Source: Planctomycetota bacterium (GTDB lineage Bacteria > Planctomycetota > Planctomycetia > Pirellulales > Lacipirellulaceae). Taken from it: a stretch of DNA of 7,115 bases. Made by a program: the position numbers and the translations under genes. The first letter of the stretch is position 1, and every line of letters begins with the position of its first letter. This document shows positions 1 to 5,245 of this stretch, in pieces. The notes beneath the pieces were generated by a model that was given only the letters and a program-made list of their open reading frames with translations, ran no database searches and was not told the DNA's origin. The DNA is taken from NCBI GenBank assembly GCA_013151315.1, contig JAADIN010000147.1, positions 1 through 7,115 of the forward strand, read 5' to 3'.

Positions 1-26
1 GCCGTTTTGGTTCCTCCGGCTAAAGT

Positions 27-260
27 GTGCGCAACGACCCATACACAAGGCCATCGTGGGGCGACGTTCCCGACTTGATGACGCAGTTGGTCCAGTGGCT
101 AAATCTCCAGTCCGACATTCATCCAATTCTGGTCGTCGATTTTTGCCTCCGTCTGTTTCGAGAGCAAAGGGGAATCGATCCCCTCGATTGGGTTTTTGTC
201 CCATTCGTCGAGGTCCCATCTTTTGGGTCAAAATCCGGGGTTTTTATCCGGTGTCTATGA
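27..260 (+). pseudogene. Possible remnant of a Fic-type protein
   Basis: This is an open stretch of 77 codons starting at GTG. Its N-terminal half, around the residues WGDVPDLMTQLVQWLN and the following DIHPILV, resembles the segment that precedes the catalytic HPFxxGNGR motif in Fic/DOC-family AMP-transferases (pattern: PP..dVP.LM..L..WLN....HP). After HPILVV the similarity fades, and no HPFxxGNGR motif appears in any of the three plus-strand frames. The upstream sequence in the same frame meets a stop at 21-23. I therefore read it as a decayed fragment without activity. No ribosome binding site is evident. It could also be a chance open frame; the call rests on a short pattern recalled from the family. 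The stretch from 261 to 485 holds no gene I can support, only the inverted repeat at 394-431. Confidence 0.3.
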
Positions 261-393
261 GCAGATAATCGAGGAATGCAGGGTTTGTGGCTAATCTTTT
301 AAATGTCGCAGATTGGTGGCCAATTGCGAACGAAAACTGGCGGTTTATCCTTCGCGTTTTTTGGGTGTGCGAAGCAAGCGGGGATACGCGGAC

Positions 394-431
394 AGGTCCA
401 GTTTACCTTCAAAATTTCCTAAACTGGACCT
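394..431. repeat. Perfect 12-bp inverted repeat downstream of the ATPase gene
   Basis: The arms AGGTCCAGTTTA (394-405) and TAAACTGGACCT (420-431) are exact reverse complements separated by 14 bases. The element begins 55 bases beyond the stop codon of the minus-strand ATPase gene. It can form a stable hairpin in RNA from either strand, so it may end or protect the ATPase transcript. Neither side is followed by a run of T, so it is not a textbook intrinsic terminator. It could also be a leftover end of a mobile element. Confidence 0.55.
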
Positions 432-485
432 ACTCCGGTTTCCTCTCCAGAATCTACGTCCGTTTGATGCAACGCGGCAAAACTT

Positions 486-2663
486 TCATCGGCTTGAGCG
501 CAACAGCCGCAGGCCGTTGAAAATTACCAGTAGCGAAGCGCCCATGTCGGCGGCAATGGCGGCCCAAAGCGAAGCGAAACCGGCAAAGGTGAGAACCACG
601 AAGAGGGCTTTTACGGCTAACGAAAAGAGGATGTTTTGACGGATGATTGTCAACGTGCGTCGCGAGTGCTCGATAAGCCAGGGGAGTTTGGAGAGGTCGT
701 CGGCCATCAGGGCGATGTCGGCCGTTTCGATCGCCGCGTCGCTACCGGCTGCGCCCATCGCTATGCCGAGCGTTGCCCGAGCGAGTGCCGGTGCGTCGTT
801 GACGCCGTCGCCGACCATCGCCACTTGTCCGTATTTTTCGACAAGCGACTCGACGGCAGTGACTTTGTCGGCGGGAAGCAGCTCGGCATGCACTTCATCG
901 ATGCCAACTTCGCCAGCGATTACGTCTGCAGTCCCTTGATTGTCGCCCGTAAGCATCACGAGATGCTCGATTCCCGCATTGCGCAATTGTAAAAGCGTCT
1001 CGGCAGCCGTTGGGCGCAGGGTATCGGCCAAGGTGATGAAGCCGCAAACGTGCTTGTCATTGCCAACCACGACCACGGTGCGGCCCGCTTGTTGCATTGC
1101 TTCGAGTTGCTCGTGGACCTCTGGAGTCTCCTGTTTTCGCTCTTCGAGATAGCGGTGCGAGCCGAGCCAGTAGGGCTTGCCCTCGATGCGACCCCTGGCC
1201 CCTTTTCCTTGGATAATCTCAAACTCGTCGGCAGCAGGAATGTTTATGTCGCGCACGTTGGCTTCGGCGACGATAGCCCGCGCCAGCGGGTGATTGCTTT
1301 GCGATTCGAGTGCAGCGGCCCGCTCGAGCAGTTCCGTTTCACTGTGGCCGCTCAGCGGCACCACGTCGACCACTGCCGGTTTGCCTTCGGTGAGCGTGCC
1401 CGTCTTGTCCATCGCGATGGCCTTTAGGTGTGCCGGCGCTTCGACAAATACGCCCCCCTTGATGAGTACGCCATTTTTCGCCGCCGAGGCCAACGAGGCG
1501 ACCACGCTCACCGGCGTCGAGATCACCAGCGCACACGGACAAGCGATTACTAACAAAACCAAGGCGTTGTACAAAGCGTCAGCCCAAGCAACGCCAAACC
1601 CTAGCGGCTGGATGAGCAAAATTGCCACGGCAATTGCCATTACCACCGGCGTATAAATTCTTGCAAATTTTTCGACCCATTTTTCTGAGGGTGCCCGGCG
1701 AGATTGGGCTTGGCCGACCATGCGAATGATACTCGCCAAGGTCGAATCCTCGGCTCGTTTTGTGCATTCGATTTCCAGCGAGCCATCGCCGTTGATTGTC
1801 CCGGCAAAGACTTCTGAGCCTACGACTTTTTCGACAGGCACACTTTCTCCGGTGATCGGCGCTTGGTTTACGTCGCTTTCGCCACTCGCCACCTGGCCAT
1901 CGAGCGGAATTTTTTCGCCCGGACGAACAACGAAAATGGTGCCAACGGCAACCTGCTTGGGCGGTACTTCCTTTTCGACGCCGTTGGCATCGCGTATACG
2001 AGCCGAAGGGGGTGCAAGCTCCATCAAGGCAGCAATTGCCCGTCGCGCGCGACCCACGCTCCACGATTCCAAGAGCAGCGACACCGAAAAAAGAAAAGCA
2101 ACCGTCGCTGCTTCAAACCATTCGCCAATCGCGGCAGCCCCCACGACAGCAACGGTCATCAGCAGATTGATATCGGGCCGCAAACTGGTTGCCGCACGCC
2201 ACGCTTTCGGAAAGACTTGCCAGACGCCGGTAGCGATTCCAACGAGGTAAAGGAAAATAGCTAGGGGCGGTACGCTTTCCGCCACGCCCATTCCTTCCGA
2301 ACCCAGCGCGCCAGAAATGCCGCCGGCGATCTTTGTGTGATAAAGGAAGCCGAGCAAGCCAAACAGACCGCTGATCGCGGTCAATACGCTACGCCCATGT
2401 TGCTGCCAGAAGCCGACATCTTTTTGCAAGCCGGCATCCTCTTGCCAAACTTCGGCCCGCATTCCCGTGCGCGCAACTGCTTCGATTACTTCCTCAGCAG
2501 AGATGGTTCCCGCTTCGACCAAGAGCTTAGCGTTGAGAATGTCGAACGCGAGTTGATCTTCGCCGCCGGCCAAGGGGCCTAATGCGTGTTTAAGCGTCGC
2601 GACTTCTTCAGCACAGTCCATGCCGTGGATTTTGAAGACAAGTGGATTTGCTTCGGTATTCAT
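486..2663 (-). CDS. zntA: Zn/Cd/Pb-exporting P1B-type ATPase
   Basis: This is a heavy-metal P-type ATPase that would pump divalent soft metals (Zn, Cd, Pb) out across the inner membrane using ATP. In the frame counted from the TTG at 2669, an N-terminal heavy-metal-associated domain (residues 10-75) carries GMDCAEE with only one cysteine. Then come membrane segments, the actuator loop TGES (273-276), the transmembrane metal site CPC (377-379), the phosphorylated aspartate in DKTGT (D421), the HP motif (460-461) and GDGVND (620-625). In the last two membrane helices K687 and D708 (AADMGASLL) match the lysine and aspartate that mark the Zn/Cd/Pb subgroup, as in E. coli ZntA. I chose ATG 2663 over TTG 2669; no clear ribosome site precedes either. 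Length (725) is normal for the family. A 30-bp dyad lies 33 bases upstream. No metal regulator gene of the MerR or ArsR type is in the window. Confidence 0.93.
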   Translation of the reverse strand: MNTEANPLVFKIHGMDCAEEVATLKHALGPLAGGEDQLAFDILNAKLLVEAGTISAEEVIEAVARTGMRAEVWQEDAGLQKDVGFWQQHGRSVLTAISGLFGLLGFLYHTKIAGGISGALGSEGMGVAESVPPLAIFLYLVGIATGVWQVFPKAWRAATSLRPDINLLMTVAVVGAAAIGEWFEAATVAFLFSVSLLLESWSVGRARRAIAALMELAPPSARIRDANGVEKEVPPKQVAVGTIFVVRPGEKIPLDGQVASGESDVNQAPITGESVPVEKVVGSEVFAGTINGDGSLEIECTKRAEDSTLASIIRMVGQAQSRRAPSEKWVEKFARIYTPVVMAIAVAILLIQPLGFGVAWADALYNALVLLVIACPCALVISTPVSVVASLASAAKNGVLIKGGVFVEAPAHLKAIAMDKTGTLTEGKPAVVDVVPLSGHSETELLERAAALESQSNHPLARAIVAEANVRDINIPAADEFEIIQGKGARGRIEGKPYWLGSHRYLEERKQETPEVHEQLEAMQQAGRTVVVVGNDKHVCGFITLADTLRPTAAETLLQLRNAGIEHLVMLTGDNQGTADVIAGEVGIDEVHAELLPADKVTAVESLVEKYGQVAMVGDGVNDAPALARATLGIAMGAAGSDAAIETADIALMADDLSKLPWLIEHSRRTLTIIRQNILFSLAVKALFVVLTFAGFASLWAAIAADMGASLLVIFNGLRLLRSSR

Positions 2664-2695
2664 CACCAAGAACCAAAAGGGGAAATGGAAAAATT

Positions 2696-2725
2696 GGTAA
2701 CACCTCAGTCACCTGAAGTGTTACC
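2696..2725. promoter_or_regulatory. 30-bp dyad upstream of the ATPase gene: operator or terminator
   Basis: The arms GGTAACACCTCAG (2696-2708) and CTGAAGTGTTACC (2713-2725) are complementary over 13 positions with one mismatch, around a 4-base centre. On the minus strand the dyad sits 33 bases before the ATPase start and about 58 bases after the lipoprotein stop. Its inner 22 bases have the size and layout of MerR-family operators such as that of ZntR, but I see no good -35 and -10 placed around it. On the minus strand it is followed by AATTTTT, so it could instead end the upstream transcript or act as an attenuator. The symmetry is certain; the role is not. Confidence 0.5.
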
Positions 2726-2782
2726 TTTTGATAGCTTCCTGAACAAGCCACCTAGTGCTTTGTTATGTGTCAAAGCAAGGCC

Positions 2783-2902
2783 TTACGGCCCACAACTGGG
2801 ACAGCCTCCTGAGCCGCCACGTTGACCCGTTGACCGACAACCGATTGCAGAAAAACAGATCAGGGTGGCTACCAACAATACCAAAATACTGGTCCTTGAC
2901 AT
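2783..2902 (-). CDS. Small lipoprotein with a C-terminal CPSCG motif
   Basis: This is a short gene of 39 codons. The protein starts MSRTS, has a hydrophobic stretch (residues 6-20) and then AIGC, a plausible lipobox that would make Cys22 the lipid-modified first residue of the mature protein. What remains is only 18 residues, rich in glycine, ending in GGCPSCGP; the CxxC pair (C34, C37) could bind a metal or form a disulfide. A strong ribosome binding site (GGAGG, 7 bases before the ATG) and the clean signal sequence argue that it is real despite its size. It lies 95 bases after the second receiver-like gene and about 120 bases before the ATPase gene, on the same strand, so a role in metal handling at the membrane is a reasonable guess. 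I know of no characterised family for it. Confidence 0.75.
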   Translation of the reverse strand: MSRTSILVLLVATLICFSAIGCRSTGQRGGSGGCPSCGP

Positions 2903-2909
2903 TTTTTAT

Positions 2910-2914
2910 CCTCC
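2910..2914 (-). promoter_or_regulatory. Ribosome binding site of the small lipoprotein gene
   Basis: The minus strand reads GGAGG here, separated by 7 bases from the ATG at 2902. The near-ideal motif and spacing are a main reason for accepting the 39-codon gene. Confidence 0.75.
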
Positions 2915-2996
2915 ATGAAATGAGTCGTCTGGCTTGTGCCGCTTCGATGCGGCTGAGACCTTGCAGACGCAACCAACTACAGATGCTGAATGGGGT

Positions 2997-3551
2997 TTAT
3001 GCTACGGTTCGATGTTGCCTCTCCTTGGGCTTTCCTCTGGACTTCTCTCTGGCAAATCGGCAGGCAGGTACAATCTTTGGAGACAATCGATTCTGGAGGA
3101 GGTCGAGTAGTCGGTGAATCACTCCGCCGTAAACAATCACGTCGTCGCCCACCATGCTTAGCCACCTGTCGAGTGCGCTTGGCGGTTCGGGTGAATAAAT
3201 CCACACAGGGCGACTGACATCGATCGTCCGCAGCTTGGCAGAGGTAAGCCACGTGTTTTCGTCAGGCTGCGAGCCATGAAGAAGCACGAGGTCAGGTCTT
3301 TTGCTAACAAGCTTGCCTGCTAGTTCGGACGAGTTTTCGGCTCGATAGGTAATCAAACCGAAATTTTCTAGCAGACAGGCGATCGGGGCATACACCTCGT
3401 CACGGAAATCCACAATGACTACAGAACGGAGTCTTTTGACGGGTTGAGTTGGCTGGAGGCTTGGGGAATTGCAAGCTCGGCTCTGGCGTAAGTGACGAAG
3501 GCTTTCGATGGGTTCCTCGAAACCTTGTAAAACACAGCAATTTGCACGCAT
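2997..3551 (-). CDS. Atypical receiver-domain protein without the phospho-acceptor Asp
   Basis: The protein has 184 residues from the ATG at 3551, chosen because AGAGGAG lies 6 bases upstream (3558-3564). Residues 1-40 form a variable leader with a CC pair. Residues 42-155 have the beta/alpha pattern of a response-regulator receiver domain: strand VVIVDF (44-49), then DLVLLHGSQP (87-96), then VWIYSPEPP (116-124), then DDVIVYGG (136-143). Where CheY-like domains carry the phosphorylated aspartate this one has His92, so ordinary phosphotransfer is not expected. A basic tail (165-181) follows; no DNA-binding domain is seen. It is clearly related to the gene just upstream (shared RDEV after the first strand, a W.(L)T.AK.R segment and a matching end). 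The frame is open without a stop back into the missing C-terminus of that gene, so the two may be one split protein. The target is unknown. Confidence 0.75.
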   Translation of the reverse strand: MRANCCVLQGFEEPIESLRHLRQSRACNSPSLQPTQPVKRLRSVVIVDFRDEVYAPIACLLENFGLITYRAENSSELAGKLVSKRPDLVLLHGSQPDENTWLTSAKLRTIDVSRPVWIYSPEPPSALDRWLSMVGDDVIVYGGVIHRLLDLLQNRLSPKIVPACRFAREKSRGKPKERQHRTVA

Positions 3552-3632
3552 GACGAACTCCTCTTGAGATTGAATTTGAAACGGGGGGGCGATGCCCTCG
3601 AGGATTGTGAGGTAAGCGGTCACAAAAATCGT

Positions 3633-3639
3633 GTCAAGC
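3633..3639 (-). other. Probable +1 frameshift point joining two receiver-like frames
   Basis: The upstream frame ends GGT GCT TGA C. If one T is skipped, reading continues GAC ACG ATT and so on, giving DTIFVTAYLTILEGI. That peptide supplies the missing end of the first receiver domain: RFLALHGA+DTIFV lines up with RWLSMVGDDVIV in the downstream protein. The new frame stays open for 28 codons and runs straight into the ATG at 3551. A UGA followed by C is the weak-stop context used in the prfB (release factor 2) recoding site, but here the preceding codon is GCU rather than CUU and no internal Shine-Dalgarno sequence lies just before it. A mutation or sequencing indel is the simpler explanation. 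Confidence 0.6.
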
Positions 3640-4281
3640 ACCGTGCAAAGCAAGGAAGCGAGTGATGGCGTGACCATAGTTGCGGGGCCAACCATGGTAG
3701 AGCCAAACAGAAGCATCGCTCTTGAGCAATCGGATTTTGGCAGTCAGCAGCCAGCCACTTTGGCCAGGCAGATCCGTATTGGCCACAACCAACTGGGGCT
3801 TGTATTTGCCGAACAACCTCATCGCCTCAATTGCCGCCTTGGCACGAATAACGCGAATTCCCAATTTGGTCAAATCGGTCGCTATCCGCGTGAAAACCTC
3901 GTCCCGATATTCAACCAACAGCACTGTTGGCTGCGGCTTTTGCTCCCCCTCGGCCTCTTGGGGCAAGGGACTGAGAGTAGCTTTCGGACAGGTTTTGTCG
4001 TCTCCCGCTGACCTTCGTGGAAATCGCTGATGATCGCAGTGCTCCGAATCGGGCAAGTCGGTACGGCTCGTATCAAGCAACAACTGTTCTGCCCGTTCTA
4101 GCGGGTCGGTTTCTTCCCAATTCGAGGTGGCCAACGAGCCCTCTGCTGTTTCGTACACGGTAAATTCACCACAGCAGTGACCACATGCGATCTCCTGGCT
4201 GACCAAGGGTGATGATATTTCCAAGGGCCGACCGCAAATCGGGCAATCCACAACGACATGAGAGCTTGGTAGAGTCAACAT
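3634..4281 (-). CDS. Zinc-ribbon plus receiver-like protein, C-terminus probably cut by a frameshift
   Basis: The protein has 215 residues, starting at the ATG at 4281 with AAGGAG 6 bases upstream (4288-4293). Residues 12-37 form a zinc ribbon: CPIC (C13, C16) and CGHC (C33, C36), with HCC continuing. A low-complexity linker (45-118) leads to a receiver-like domain from 119: TVLLVEYRDEV, then LVVANTDLPGQSGW (164-177). The position of the phosphorylated aspartate is occupied by Asn168 (Asp170 is two residues off), so it is likely a pseudo-receiver. The last helix is missing: the frame stops after LHGA, while a +1 shift restores a matching end and would fuse it to the next gene into a protein of about 427 residues (zinc ribbon, receiver, receiver). 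No DNA-binding or kinase domain is present. The zinc ribbon may sense metal, be purely structural, or bind a partner; location beside metal genes is the only hint. Confidence 0.75.
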   Translation of the reverse strand: MLTLPSSHVVVDCPICGRPLEISSPLVSQEIACGHCCGEFTVYETAEGSLATSNWEETDPLERAEQLLLDTSRTDLPDSEHCDHQRFPRRSAGDDKTCPKATLSPLPQEAEGEQKPQPTVLLVEYRDEVFTRIATDLTKLGIRVIRAKAAIEAMRLFGKYKPQLVVANTDLPGQSGWLLTAKIRLLKSDASVWLYHGWPRNYGHAITRFLALHGA

Positions 4282-4422
4282 GATTATCTCCTTCCTAGCG
4301 ATCCGCTCGCGCGGCGCAGGAAAAAACCAATACGGTATGAAGGGACGCTAGAATCTCGTGCTTCGACCGTTTTTAGTCAGAGCAAAGCACGCAAAATTCA
4401 GCACGTCGGAAAATTGCAGAAT

Positions 4423-4447
4423 GACTCGCGATTTCTCGCCACGAGTC
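4423..4447. repeat. Short imperfect inverted repeat after the cysteine-rich gene
   Basis: GACTCGCG (4423-4430) pairs with CACGAGTC (4440-4447) with one mismatch around a 9-base centre. It starts 18 bases beyond the stop of the minus-strand cysteine-rich gene. It may weakly end that transcript or be chance; no T run follows directly. Confidence 0.35.
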
Positions 4448-4464
4448 CGCATGGAAGGAGCGTA

Positions 4465-4887
4465 TTAGAGTAGAAATCGGCAGAGCCGAGCACAGAGTTC
4501 CCTACCACTTACCGAGCTGGTGACAACGGAGCTCGCTGGGGAGTTCTGTGTTGCGATCTCGTGAGCAACGAAAGAGATGCTCTGGATCGTGGTCGCAGAG
4601 AGATCGATTTCCGAAGACGAATCGGCAGAGAGAGCAAATGCACTTGGAGTCGCACTATCGCAGCAGCCGCCCGGACATTGGCATGGCGCAGATTGCGAAT
4701 CGGGAGAATTCTTGCCACAGTAACTTGCTTCGCCCGGCGAGCAACAGGAAGAGCAGCACCCGGTCAAGGAGTTCTGACTCACACCCGCCCGGCAGCAGCA
4801 GGGAGCCGCATGGGTCTGCTGGACCAGTAGCAATAGGATTGCTAGCAGTGCCAGGAATTTCGGAATGTGTGAAATGAACCGATTCAT
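4465..4887 (-). CDS. Secreted cysteine-rich protein, putative metal binder
   Basis: The protein has 140 residues from the ATG at 4887. The frame is open further upstream to a TTG at 4974, but the ATG puts a normal signal peptide at the very start: MNRF, a basic residue at 10, a hydrophobic core (11-22) and a THA-A cleavage site near residue 27. The next 47 residues (30-76) contain 12 cysteines in tight clusters: CCC, GCCSSCC, YCG, PCQC and GGCC. A Ser/Thr/Ala-rich stretch without cysteine follows, and the end carries CARLC. Clusters of this kind suit binding of Zn, Cd, Cu or Hg, as in metallothioneins, or a disulfide-stabilised fold, since the signal peptide sends it out of the cytoplasm. It is the first of five minus-strand genes ending in a Zn/Cd/Pb ATPase. 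I do not recognise the family; metal binding is inferred from composition and neighbours. Confidence 0.75.
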   Translation of the reverse strand: MNRFISHIPKFLALLAILLLLVQQTHAAPCCCRAGVSQNSLTGCCSSCCSPGEASYCGKNSPDSQSAPCQCPGGCCDSATPSAFALSADSSSEIDLSATTIQSISFVAHEIATQNSPASSVVTSSVSGRELCARLCRFLL

Positions 4888-5004
4888 GTTTCTCTTGCCA
4901 ACCAAGGGGCAAATTGGAATGCGGCGCTCGACCGTTCTTTTTACGTTATCGGCCACACGGAGCAAAGCAATCAATAAAATCGTGACGCGATTTATCTAAC
5001 TACG

Positions 5005-5033
5005 TATATGGCCCGCAAGAAGTTGCTCGTCAA
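5005..5033 (-). promoter_or_regulatory. Possible promoter for the cysteine-rich gene
   Basis: On the minus strand TTGACG (5028-5033) is followed after 17 bases by CATATA (5005-5010), a fair match to a housekeeping promoter. It would start a transcript with a leader of about 110 bases before the ATG at 4887. A TATACG reading with a 19-base spacer is also possible; such long spacers occur in MerR-regulated promoters, but I see no dyad between the two elements. Apart from this and the hairpin at 5155-5210, the gap 4888-5245 shows nothing I can name. Confidence 0.35.
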
Positions 5034-5154
5034 GACGAATTTTTGTGGAATGAAGCGGTTTGCTACCCTTCATAGGTAAGATACTAAGTACCGAATTGGG
5101 GGGCTTAGGTGAGCATTCCATTTAGCCTTTGACGCCTTTTTCTCGCCCTTTTGT

Positions 5155-5210
5155 AACCCGCTGCGTAAGCGAGGGATATCAAGCGATTTTCCCTGCTTAC
5201 GCAGCGGGTT
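5155..5210. repeat. Long REP-like hairpin
   Basis: The 16-base arms AACCCGCTGCGTAAGC (5155-5170) and GCTTACGCAGCGGGTT (5195-5210) are perfectly complementary. With one bulged base the stem extends by five more pairs (5172-5176 with 5190-5194), leaving a loop of about 13 bases. It lies 36 bases beyond the stop of the minus-strand ATP-grasp gene. No T run follows on either strand, so it is better described as a repetitive extragenic palindrome or transcript-end hairpin than as an intrinsic terminator. The core CCCGCTGCG..AGCGAGGG resembles palindromes I associate with Pirellula-type genomes. That is recollection, not a search, and there is no second copy in this window. Confidence 0.7.
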
Positions 5211-5245
5211 ATGAAAAGTTCGCAACTTCAAAAGGTGGCCGATTT

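Noticed and set aside
168..184. AGGGGAATCGATCCCCT, resembling a tRNA T-arm
   Set aside because: No acceptor, D or anticodon arms can be placed around it; it is a short imperfect palindrome.
636..2264. Several long open frames on the plus strand opposite the ATPase gene (for example 1720-2250 and 1050-1427)
   Set aside because: They lie entirely antisense to a gene with all P1B ATPase motifs, have no recognisable domains and are typical by-products of codon bias.
2938..2953. GCCGC/GCGGC hairpin between the second receiver-like gene and the lipoprotein gene
   Set aside because: Only five base pairs in GC-rich DNA and no T run, so it cannot be separated from chance.
2763..2972. Minus-strand frame of 69 codons over the lipoprotein region
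   Set aside because: The 39-codon frame inside it has a strong ribosome site and a signal sequence, while this one has neither.
4888..4974. Upstream extension of the cysteine-rich protein to a TTG start at 4974
   Set aside because: It would bury the signal peptide behind 29 residues rich in charge; the ATG at 4887 gives a normal export signal.
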